NCBI RefSeq assembly: GCF_002917105.1
Contig: NZ_PQFZ01000012.1
Coordinates: forward strand, 114,837-178,836
Reading direction: 5' to 3'
Source of the DNA: Allobosea psychrotolerans
Lineage (GTDB): Bacteria > Pseudomonadota > Alphaproteobacteria > Rhizobiales > Beijerinckiaceae
Length of the DNA stretch: 64,000 nt
Part shown: in pieces, positions 54,554-62,607 of the stretch
Position numbering within the stretch: position 1 is the stretch's first letter
How the letters are laid out: each line of letters begins with the position of its first letter
Translations under genes and position numbers: made by a program
Notes under the pieces: generated by a model
Database searches by the model: none
Told to the model about the DNA's origin: nothing
Seen by the model: the letters and a program-made list of their open reading frames with translations, nothing else

Positions 54554-55149
54554 GAATGATCATGGTGACAGTAGCGTTCGCGGTGGTGAGCCAGACCGCT
54601 CTCGCCCAGAGCGCTGCCGATCCCATGACCCGGTCCCGCGCCTGCTCGCAGCTCGAGCAGGCGGAGCGAGTGGTCTGCTTGGATAAGCTTACGCGAGCCG
54701 GCGACGACTGGGTCATCAGCGAGACGACGTCGCCGGTGGACTATGCGCCGATCGTCACCGCCACCGCGTTGTCCCGCGACAACGCTGGTAGGGCCCTGGC
54801 GCAGCTCTCGGTTCTCTGCCGGGGCGGCCGGACGGAGATGGTGGTCGGGGGGCCGGCCCTCGCCAGCGGCGACACTGATTACGACCTGTCCTACCGTCTC
54901 AATAGCGGGCAGCCCGTGCGGGTTGCAGCCGGCAGGGCTTCGCTTGGGACGGGCATCGCGTTCAGGGGCGATGTTGTGAGTTTGCTGCAGTCGCTCCCCG
55001 AAGAGGGCGAGCTGGCGATCCGCCTCTCCGCCCGATCCGGCGCCGTCCATGACGGGCATTTCTCCCTTCGCGGCCTGAAGGCGGTGCGCAGCAAGGTGGC
55101 CGCCGCCTGCAACTGGCCGCGCCAGGCCGCCAAACCGGGTCCCGGATAG
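54550..55149 (+). CDS. Exported VasI/TagO-like protein
   Basis: A 199-residue protein with signal peptide MRMIMVTVAFAVVSQTALAQ. The mature part has a short Cys-containing opening (CSQLEQAERVVCLDKL), then DDWVISETTSPVDYAPIVTA and LSVLCRGGRTEMVVGG, and ends FSLRGLKAVRSKVAAACNWP. This order resembles VasI/TagO (type VI secretion accessory) proteins, but no secretion genes are near and similarity is by pattern only. The ATG overlaps the TAXI stop, showing coupling. Confidence 0.6.
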   Translation: MRMIMVTVAFAVVSQTALAQSAADPMTRSRACSQLEQAERVVCLDKLTRAGDDWVISETTSPVDYAPIVTATALSRDNAGRALAQLSVLCRGGRTEMVVGGPALASGDTDYDLSYRLNSGQPVRVAAGRASLGTGIAFRGDVVSLLQSLPEEGELAIRLSARSGAVHDGHFSLRGLKAVRSKVAAACNWPRQAAKPGPG

Positions 55150-55174
55150 TCCTCAAACTCATGGGCGAAAGACA

Positions 55175-55681
55175 ATGACGATCAGCTTTAAAGACGTTGT
55201 CGGCTCCACTCTGGTGGCTGGTGTCGCGCTATTCATCGCCTTTGCACCCGCGGCAGCGGAGGGCGTGAAGCAAACCTCGGTGCAAACATCCAAGCGACCT
55301 TCTGTTGAAAAGAAGGCGCACCGGCTCGTCCTGCAGGTGAATACGAATGAAGCCGGGACGATGAATTTGGCGCTCAACAACGCAACCAACGTCGCGCAGT
55401 ACTATCAGGAGCGTGGCGAGAAAGTGGAGGTCGAAATCGTGACCTTCGGGCCCGGCCTGAACATGCTGCGCGACGACACGTCTCCGGTGAAAGCGCGCAT
55501 CAAGGCCATCGCGGCGAGCACCCCGGCGATCTCCTTCAAAGCCTGCGGCAATACCCAGGGCAATATGAGCAAGGCGGAGAACAAGGAAATTTCCCTTATT
55601 CCCGAGGCGACGGTGGTGAAATCCGGCGTCGTCCATGTGATGGAATTACAGGAGCGAGGCTGGACCTATGTCAGGCCGTGA
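55175..55681 (+). CDS. Exported DsrE-family protein
   Basis: A 168-residue protein with a signal peptide (VAGVALFIAFAPAAAEG). The mature part HRLVLQVNTNEAGTMNLALN, EVEIVTFGPGLNMLRDD and ISFKACGNTQ fits the DsrE/DsrF-like fold with one conserved Cys in KACGNT. Periplasmic DsrE proteins of this type are of uncertain function, perhaps sulfur relay. It is the last gene of the four-gene cluster. Confidence 0.8.
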   Translation: MTISFKDVVGSTLVAGVALFIAFAPAAAEGVKQTSVQTSKRPSVEKKAHRLVLQVNTNEAGTMNLALNNATNVAQYYQERGEKVEVEIVTFGPGLNMLRDDTSPVKARIKAIAASTPAISFKACGNTQGNMSKAENKEISLIPEATVVKSGVVHVMELQERGWTYVRP

Positions 55682-56131
55682 TCCAGCGCAGCTCTGTCGT
55701 CCTGACAAGGATTCATCGGGTTGCTCGAAGGCGTAGCGATCGGGGCTGGCGTATCGTGCCTCGGCCCGGTCGTACGACCTGGCGCAGCTTGCGCCGACGC
55801 TCGACAATCGAGCCGGAAAAATCCCTACTTGGTAGTGGAGGGATGGATCATCGCAACGGGCGGATGCAGAGCCGCCCCGTGAAGGCGAGTGCGCCGTAAG
55901 ACCTTGCGAGATCATGACTCTTTCTCCTGCTTGAGAGAAAGAGTGGTGCCCAGGAGAGGACCGGGCGCTCAGCGCGAAAATAGCAATAAAATCAAAGAAA
56001 GTGGACGCCGCTTTCAGTGGATTCTGTATCACCGCGCTGGAACACCTGTCGAGCCCCCAGAGATCGGGTTGCCGATGGGAAGGCTTCAGTCTGTGCCAAC
56101 TCCCCAACCGAACCTTAGGTGGCGGTGGCCA
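55682..56131. other. Gap between envelope cluster and accessory island, with repeat E copy 2
   Basis: About 450 bases without a supported gene. Repeat E copy 2 lies at 55807-55925. A CTTTCTCCTGCTTGAGAGAAAG dyad at about 55919-55940 could form a hairpin. Sequence from about 56100 on is visibly less GC-rich, so the left edge of the accessory island is probably in this gap. No tRNA or clear attachment repeat is seen. Confidence 0.4.
55807..55925 (+). repeat. Dispersed repeat, family E, copy 2
   Basis: Second copy of the repeat at 50941-51050, same orientation, with a short insertion (CTTGGTAG). The two copies bracket exactly the four-gene cluster 51453-55681. Confidence 0.8.
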
Positions 56132-57736
56132 CTAGCTGGCCTGCAGCGCCGGAAGGACCGATTGGATAGCGGCTTTCACGGCGGGAGCTTGATCGTTCCT
56201 AAGCACTCGGGCGAGCCAGTTTTCAAATTCAGCTTTTGAAGTTCGCTTCAGATGGGATGCGGCAAGGCTCACCAAGCCGCCCTTATTCGAGTAAATGGTC
56301 AGGAGCGACGGCAGATCACGAGTCTGTATCGCAAGTCGGAGATGCGCCTCCGCAGCCGCTGCGATAGCGACTACGTCAACCCCCGCCACCCGCTGCGCAA
56401 ATGTCTGCGCAAGATCGGCGGTTGTTGCTGCATTGCTAAGATCTACTTTCTTGAGAGCCCGATCGATGCGTCGACGGCAGTGGTTGAGGACTGTAGCTTC
56501 GATCGCGTTGGGGGTATCCACTAGCGTGAAGATGGCTGCCTTTAGTTTGTCGAGCTTGTCCTCCAACTCGGCGTCTTTAAAGCCCTCGTGCTACGCAATC
56601 GCCCGGCTGACGCTCGGCAGCACCACAAGGTTCTCAATTTCCGAGACTGGCAGGACCCCGACGCCCAGCGAACCCAGCTTGGTGACGTCGGCATTATCGT
56701 AGTCGTCCGCATCCACCAATCCCGAACAACTCACCCGTGTGAAGGCTTGGTTCGTCCGCATGGTTACGACTGAATGGATGACTGCCTCGCAACCGCCACG
56801 AGCGACTACCGTCCACTCGGGATAGCACGCGCGGTAGATCGCTCGGTCCAGGCTGGTGCCCGTTCCCTCGGAGAATAAAACCGGTCGGCGACTTCCCAGG
56901 ATGAGTGTTGCGGTGTCCTCACTGAATCCGGTGTCGCCGGGGACTGGATCTACGGTCCAGCCGATCGCAGGGGAGTAATCTCGGATCACGTATTTCGCAG
57001 CGACGCGGGAAGCGGCAAACTCAAGGTCGTGCGTGATTAAGACGAACGCGCAGTCCGGGCGTGCGGCCTCTAGTTCGTCCCAAAGTTTGCCTGTGATACT
57101 GCGATGAACGTGGAGTTCCGGTTCATCGAAGATAAGCAGAGAGTCGGGCGGTGCAATTAGTACTTGACCGACCATATAGAACACTGATCGCTCGCCGTCG
57201 CTCATCTCCGAAGCGCTGTAGGCCTCTGCAGAGCCAGCGATCGACACTTGAATATCATCTCCCGACAGCACGATCTTCCGGTGCGGCAAAAGCCGATCCC
57301 AGATTTCAACGAGCATTTCGAGTTTAGTCGGCAGGAATATTTGCGTCTGTCCGGCTCGCGCAGAAGAATGGTTACGGTAGGTCGTGTTGGTTTGTTCCGC
57401 AAAAAGCGCTTGTATCAAAAAGTCGAAATCGTTGAGTAGGGCGACGGCTTCTTTCGCACCCCACCGGTGCGCCGTTCGTTGATAGCCAGCGGTTGTACCT
57501 CCTTTCAACAAGCCCCTTCGCGCATCGGCTTCACTAATCTTACTGACATTGGGATTCAGACTAAGTGCTCGATGGGCCGAAATTCGGTGCGACGCCGGCT
57601 CATGAAGTTTTTCGAGAAGGACGGCAAGCCGCGTTTTACCACCGCCGTTGGCGCCAACGAAAATCAGTGACGCACCCGCATCGAGTTCTATTGAATTACC
57701 ACCGGTGGGCCCCGGGATTTGGATAGAAAAACGCAT
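56132..57736 (-). pseudogene. AAA ATPase-TOPRIM (DUF4435-like) protein, interrupted by one in-frame amber codon
   Basis: From the ATG at 57736, 381 codons run to a TAG at 56591-56593; the same frame then stays open for 153 codons to 56132. Part 1 has Walker A GANGGGKT at 28-35, signature MSDGER at 178-183, Walker B LLIFDEPE at 200-207 and H-loop ITHD at 234-237, then a TOPRIM-like region with Glu290 in LFSEGTG and Asp342/Asp344 in GLVDADD. Part 2 is helical. The layout resembles OLD-family nucleases and fused PARIS (AriA-AriB) defence proteins. The split may be a nonsense mutation, a tolerated truncation or suppression; nothing else is broken. Confidence 0.75.
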
Positions 57737-57787
57737 CACTGTACGTCCTCGGACTGGAGTTGTGCCGGTAGTTGACCCTTGTCTATC

Positions 57788-59260
57788 TCAGCGGCAGGTG
57801 AGGAAGACACTTGCCTTCTTCGCCCGCTCCGCAAGGTCAGCAGGGTCCAGCTTCTCACCCGGTGCTCCGACTTCGTAGGCGACCTGGTTTGCATCAAGGA
57901 AGCTCGTGGCCAGCGACGCCTTCACGGCGAAGTTGACGTTCTGCGGAAGGTCGCCCTGGTTCTCAGCCATCTTGATTGCATCGAGCTTCGCGGTGACGAT
58001 ACCCACGACATTGCCCGAAGCGTCCACCAGCGGCCCTCCCGAGTTCCCCGACTGAACCGGTGCGGACACCTGAAGATACCGACTATCGTCCCTGAGCCCC
58101 GCCAAGGCTGTCACATTGCCTAGTGTGAAGTTGCCAGTGGTCGCGAGGAGTTCGCTGTGGGGGAACCCGAAGGCCGCGATGCCTTCCCCCAGGCGGACGC
58201 TGGATCGGACCGGAAGGGACCGCTCTACCGGCCCCGGCACCTTCAGGACCGCGAGGTCATTCACCGCGTCCCGGGCGAGGAGCTGGGCCGGGACCGCGAT
58301 GGCTCCGTCTGGCCGTGCCGTGATGGTGGTGCAGTCCTTGAGCACATGCGCGTTGGTCAGGACGTGCCCAGCCTTGGAGACGAAGAATCCCGAGCCCGTA
58401 GAGAATTTCACCTTCGCCGTTTCCTGAGCGGATGGGGGCGTCGGAGCAGGTGCAGGGCGCTGCTGGCTCGCCGCCTCCGGTTCGGTGGGCTTCTCCCACG
58501 GATACCCGCCTCGCTCTATGGTCGGGAACGGAGAGCCTGTCATGGTCGCCCAAAGCGACCCCGAGATGATCGTGACGAGGCGGTTGCCATAGACGGGTGC
58601 ATCATCGTCCGACCACGACATGTCGAAGCCGAGGATGCCGTCGCCATCAGTATGATAACGGACGTAGCGGCTGTAGCGACCCTGGTTGCCGGTGATGACG
58701 AAGAAGTCGGTCCTCAGGACCTTGAAATTGATTGCGTCCCCGCTGCCGACCATCTCGCGCAGAGTGGCCTCGTAAGTCGCCCTCACGGAGGCCGCTGGGA
58801 TCGAATTGAACTTCAGCTTGAACCGGTTCCGGGGCTCCCGCATCTCGACGCCGAGGTCGGTGCGGGTGGCCTGAAGCCCCAACCCAATCGGCACCCATAG
58901 CTGCCTGCCTCGCGTGGGATGAGGCACCCAGCGCAGCCCCCAGCCGGCCAGGGCCGATGAAGCGGAAGCTGCCATCTGGTCGATCTGGGGTTTCGTCAGT
59001 ATGCCCGTGGGTGCCTCTCCACGAGATAACTGGAACTGCTGGGTCGCATCGAAGAGCCGGCGCGAGTACGTCACGTTCGGCACGGCGGGCCAGTGGCCGG
59101 CGCTGGTCAGGATAAGCTGAAACCACAACCGGGTGTTCACCTGAAGACCGATGAAGGCCTCCTGCGCGGCGTTGAAGTACGGATCGTGGCCCTGTGGTTG
59201 GGCGGCGGCTGGCGCACTCAGAAGAGCCACTAGCGCCAATACGACTGCACGCCCAAGCAT
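57788..59260 (-). CDS. Exported trypsin-like serine protease with N-terminal peptidoglycan-binding-like region
   Basis: A 490-residue protein with signal peptide MLGRAVVLALVALLSAPAAA. Residues 60-100 (TYSRRLFDATQQFQLSRGEA, TGILTKPQIDQM) resemble a peptidoglycan-binding module. The protease domain begins near 285: His305 in LTNAHV, Asp335 in DAVNDLAVLKV and Ser407 in QSGNSGGPLV form the catalytic triad of the DegP/HtrA-like S1 group. A Pro-rich linker (about 268-278) joins the halves. It lies in the accessory island between the AAA-TOPRIM and TIR-like genes; relation to them is unclear. Confidence 0.85.
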   Translation of the reverse strand: MLGRAVVLALVALLSAPAAAQPQGHDPYFNAAQEAFIGLQVNTRLWFQLILTSAGHWPAVPNVTYSRRLFDATQQFQLSRGEAPTGILTKPQIDQMAASASSALAGWGLRWVPHPTRGRQLWVPIGLGLQATRTDLGVEMREPRNRFKLKFNSIPAASVRATYEATLREMVGSGDAINFKVLRTDFFVITGNQGRYSRYVRYHTDGDGILGFDMSWSDDDAPVYGNRLVTIISGSLWATMTGSPFPTIERGGYPWEKPTEPEAASQQRPAPAPTPPSAQETAKVKFSTGSGFFVSKAGHVLTNAHVLKDCTTITARPDGAIAVPAQLLARDAVNDLAVLKVPGPVERSLPVRSSVRLGEGIAAFGFPHSELLATTGNFTLGNVTALAGLRDDSRYLQVSAPVQSGNSGGPLVDASGNVVGIVTAKLDAIKMAENQGDLPQNVNFAVKASLATSFLDANQVAYEVGAPGEKLDPADLAERAKKASVFLTCR

Positions 59261-59501
59261 CGACTTCCCCGGCCAATCAACAAACTTAACGAACCGTTAG
59301 GGGTGGGCCGCCGGAAGTCAACGAGAGGACTCGGATAGAGTTAGCGGTGGGGGGATCTTTGCACCTTAACTCTCTCCGTCCCCTGCGATTGCTGAACCCC
59401 TCAAATAATCCCTATTCAGCGGCCAGGCATGATCCGCGAGAGCGCTCCCTAGAGAATGTCGCTGGGCCGGAATACGAACGCCAAGGACAGCTGGATTGGT
59501 C

Positions 59502-60743
59502 TTACAATGCATCGACCATACGCATGATGCTTTGGGCGTTGGGGCCTTTATTTCCGTAGGCCTCGTCAAAGTGCTCCGTCACCGTCACCAAAAAGGCTGC
59601 TATCTCAGCCTTACTCCAGCTCCGACGGGCCTCGGACACCTTCACACGATCAATTAATGCACTACTGCGTTCGTGCTCGAACTGCCCACCCCATTGCGAT
59701 CCCTTGAGACCCACGGCTCCGACCTCGATGCGAATGAGCCCCGATCCGCCCAGGGCAGAGAGTGTTGATAGACCGCGGACGAGGAAGCTCGCGACATCGG
59801 TCAAAAAGTGGGCAATGTAGAACGTACCGTCGTTCAGCCGCTTCGTATCGAAGGTCCAAAGCTCGCCGGTTTCGCGGAACCATTGAGTTGCGGTCCGGGT
59901 GACAGTGGGATTACTGCCATCGTCCGCCCCGTAGCGAAGCACGCCGTCCGGATTGAGGCCGCCATCGCCGCTTGTGTGTGGACCAAGTGGCCGCAGGCCG
60001 CTCGTTGCGGACCCTGCGTGAACTTTGGCTGAAGCTGGAATTCCATTGGAAAAGCGCTCGGGGACGATGCGAACATAGGACCTCCGGCCCTCTTCCGGCT
60101 CCACATCTTGCAATCCGTTGCCGCCGTGGAACGGTTGATGCTGGAGCAGTTGGTCCGCTTCGAACCAAACTGACGGATCCCCCGAGCGTGCCGCCGTTCC
60201 GCTTGGACCCGGGTCATTGGATTTTCCGACCAGCCAGCTGTCGAGTGACTTTCGGAGTGCGCTCTTCAGGTCCTCGGTCAATTTAGCCGTGGCCGCCTCA
60301 ATGGCCGCATCATCAGCGCCCTTTGCAAGCGAGTAGAGGATTGCCGCGCGTCGGTGGCGGATGTCGAAGGGGAGCTTCTCGTGACTACTGGGTCCGTAGA
60401 ATTTGTTGGCGACCAAGATGATATTCTCATGCGAAAGATGAGCCCAAGCCCAGCCGAGCTCGATAAGCACGTTCGGATTTGGTAGTTCGCGGCCACTCTC
60501 GGAACGTCCAGCAGACGTGATGTCTCCTACAAACACTCCTGCCTGCTCGATTTTCTGCAGGATCGTATCGGCGATTGCCGCCATCCCGGCCTCGCCCTTG
60601 GTGTCGTGATCCAGCTCGGCTTCACTCGGCTCTAGCTCAAGTTCGTCGCTCAGAGCGTCCAAAGCACGCTGGAGTGCGGTCTGGACCACGTCGCGGCAAT
60701 ATTTCGCCGGTCGGTCGCTCTGCCATGACCAGAAAACCTTCAT
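59502..60743 (-). CDS. TIR-like/nucleotide-binding domain protein
   Basis: A 413-residue protein. The ATG at 60743 has GGGGGAG close upstream. The N-terminal domain (1-175) opens KVFWSWQSDRP, contains LDHDTKGEAGM near 44-54, GVFVGDIT at 69-76 and NPNVLIELGWAW at 89-100 with Glu95 as a possible catalytic residue. This order is that of a common bacterial family of TIR-like or deoxyribosyltransferase-like Rossmannoid proteins. The C-terminal ~220 residues match nothing I recognise and may be the sensor. NAD-directed activity is an inference. Confidence 0.6.
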   Translation of the reverse strand: MKVFWSWQSDRPAKYCRDVVQTALQRALDALSDELELEPSEAELDHDTKGEAGMAAIADTILQKIEQAGVFVGDITSAGRSESGRELPNPNVLIELGWAWAHLSHENIILVANKFYGPSSHEKLPFDIRHRRAAILYSLAKGADDAAIEAATAKLTEDLKSALRKSLDSWLVGKSNDPGPSGTAARSGDPSVWFEADQLLQHQPFHGGNGLQDVEPEEGRRSYVRIVPERFSNGIPASAKVHAGSATSGLRPLGPHTSGDGGLNPDGVLRYGADDGSNPTVTRTATQWFRETGELWTFDTKRLNDGTFYIAHFLTDVASFLVRGLSTLSALGGSGLIRIEVGAVGLKGSQWGGQFEHERSSALIDRVKVSEARRSWSKAEIAAFLVTVTEHFDEAYGNKGPNAQSIMRMVDAL

Positions 60744-61000
60744 CGACTCCCCCATTTCTCAATCTTGCCGAGCCGCAGTTAGCTGCACCGAACTCGTTTG
60801 ACGAGCACTTCCGCTGATGATTGCCTCAATTCTTAAGTGCGGAATGGCGGGTCCCACATGGAATAGCCACCCACCTCGATGACACAGCCGCAACGATCGT
60901 TGTGAGTGTTACTAAGAGTGGCCACATCGTGCTGCGCGAGGCGGGTGGTGAAACTCTGTCGTGTCGGTGATGATGATCCCGCTGAACGAGGGGCCAGACG

Positions 61001-61894
61001 ATGACCGGCAACGATGAACTTCCCGAAATCGAGGCGGTTCACGTCGATGTACAGCAGCTAAAGCAGTTCAAATCGGAAGAGGAGTTCAACGCGATCTCCG
61101 TATCGCTACTAGTTGAGGCCGGTGAGTACCTCGTGGTAGCCGCGTGCACGATGGGCAAGGACAAGTCGTGGTCACGCGACAGGGCTGCGGTTGGGGGCAA
61201 TCTTGTTCGCCTCTACAAGCTTATCTCGGCGTTCTTGGATCAGATCTGCCAGCGGCGTCGAGAAACAAGTTTCATTATGGCTCGCTTGGTCTTCGAAACG
61301 GTGGTCACGGTGGCCTACATGGTGAAGAACTTCAGCCCCGAACTGATTGACCGCTACGTACGCCACTCCCTGCGCCATGAGCGGAAGCTGAGCGACACGA
61401 TCTCTGGCAATGTTGCCGAGCGTGGCGGTGTCGTGCTGCCTATTGAGGATCGGATGCTCAAGTCCATCGACCGGGCTGTTCGGTTTTCTGAGGTGCCGCT
61501 GGACAGCATCGATATGAAGGACCGGAAGCCCTGGGACGGCAAAGACCTTCGCGCGAAGGCGGCGGATGTCGGTTTCGAAAAGGCCTACCTCGGTATGTTC
61601 GGAGGGGCATCACATAATGTGCACGGCAGTTGGCAGGACCTTTACGAGTACCACCTTGAGGCCGGTGAGGTCGGTGTCTTTTCGCCTCGCTTGGAGTGGA
61701 GGGCTCCGCGTCCCCAAGTGACCCTCGCCCTAGCGGTGATCACGGTCGAGACCGTCAGGCGGTTCTTTGACTGGTTTGGCGCTTCACCGGTGGAGGACGT
61801 GATGGGCGCGTTGGAGGACCTAGATGAGAGGCTCAACGCAGTCACCGACGCTCATGAGCAGTACTTGAACGGTCGCCAGTGGCCTCAGTCGTAG
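61001..61894 (+). CDS. DUF5677-like protein
   Basis: A 297-residue, mainly helical, soluble protein. The central VFETVVTVAYMVKNFSPELI, the RHSLRHERKL helix and KAYLGMFGGASHNVHGSWQD match the DUF5677 pattern; the SHNVHG dyad of histidines could be functional. No signal or membrane segment. It is the only plus-strand gene of the island and lies between the TIR-like gene and the HEPN-like pair. Function unknown. Confidence 0.65.
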   Translation: MTGNDELPEIEAVHVDVQQLKQFKSEEEFNAISVSLLVEAGEYLVVAACTMGKDKSWSRDRAAVGGNLVRLYKLISAFLDQICQRRRETSFIMARLVFETVVTVAYMVKNFSPELIDRYVRHSLRHERKLSDTISGNVAERGGVVLPIEDRMLKSIDRAVRFSEVPLDSIDMKDRKPWDGKDLRAKAADVGFEKAYLGMFGGASHNVHGSWQDLYEYHLEAGEVGVFSPRLEWRAPRPQVTLALAVITVETVRRFFDWFGASPVEDVMGALEDLDERLNAVTDAHEQYLNGRQWPQS

Positions 61895-62016
61895 CGCGGT
61901 TGCGGCAAGCGGGCCTACGGTTAGCGAGGGGGCACGGGGGGAAACCCAATGCGCCGGGCGTAAAGGTGGGCTTTCAGATTTTTCGTCGGAAACATCCGCG
62001 GGCTGCTGGCCCCTCC
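61895..62016. other. Convergent gap in the island
   Basis: About 120 bases between convergent genes; no clear hairpin terminator seen. Confidence 0.3.
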
Positions 62017-62604
62017 TCATTGGTCCAACCGGAACGGAGGCTTGGCAAGCATCCTCACGGCGAGGCTGATGGCGAACCACGCATCACGCCCCAAGAGTTC
62101 CCCAGCGGGCTGACCCGTAGCAATCGAGCGACGGTCGAGGTTGTGGCTGTCGTCGATGTGGCGGAAGTGCGTGAGCGGGTTGCGTAGGCTGGCAAGCTGC
62201 TTCAAGTCGGCGATGTCTTGGTCGTCCAAAAGACCTTGGGCTTGGCAGCGTCGCAGCGTTTCGTCGAATTTTACCCGCTCCGGCAGCCTGTCCGTGAAGC
62301 CGCCTTCGAGGAAGGCCGCCAAGAGGTTCTCGGTGAGGCTCTGGCAGAGCAGTACGGTCGCGACATAGTTGCCGTGGACGAAGGAGGAGCGGGCCTCCGC
62401 CCAGGCGTTATAGGCGATGTGGCCGCCGTAGATCATAGTGCCGCGAGGGCCAAGCAGGGCTCCAAGGTCGGTCAGGAATCGAAAGCGCTTCACCTTGCCT
62501 TGAAGGTCGTCATGAAGGTCGGCCAGCAGGAAGCGGACAAGTGAGAGGTCCGCAACTTCGGAGAATAGGTCTGCTTGATCGTCGTCGGACGATAGGTACG
62601 CCAT
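62017..62604 (-). CDS. HEPN-like all-helical protein
   Basis: A 195-residue helical protein. Residues 143-148 read RNPLTH, an Rx4H motif placed near the end of a helical bundle as in HEPN ribonucleases; the WAEARSSFVHGNYVATVLLC and SLTENLLAAFLEGG helices fit the same fold. The ATG at 62604 lies three bases after the stop of the nuclease-like gene, so the two are co-translated. It could be the toxin or the sensor half of a two-gene module. Confidence 0.55.
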   Translation of the reverse strand: MAYLSSDDDQADLFSEVADLSLVRFLLADLHDDLQGKVKRFRFLTDLGALLGPRGTMIYGGHIAYNAWAEARSSFVHGNYVATVLLCQSLTENLLAAFLEGGFTDRLPERVKFDETLRRCQAQGLLDDQDIADLKQLASLRNPLTHFRHIDDSHNLDRRSIATGQPAGELLGRDAWFAISLAVRMLAKPPFRLDQ

Positions 62605-62607
62605 GTT

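Noticed and set aside
54550..55149. Evidence for a type VI secretion system
   Set aside because: Only a VasI/TagO-like pattern is present; no Tss genes, Hcp or VgrG occur in the window.
55646..56107. 153-codon minus-strand frame containing SQGLTAHSPS
   Set aside because: It falls on repeat E; the similar peptide at 50927-51229 comes from the other copy, so the frame is a by-product of the repeat.
55682..56131. tRNA gene as the island attachment site
   Set aside because: No cloverleaf-like sequence or TTCGA/ACC end was found in the gap on either strand.
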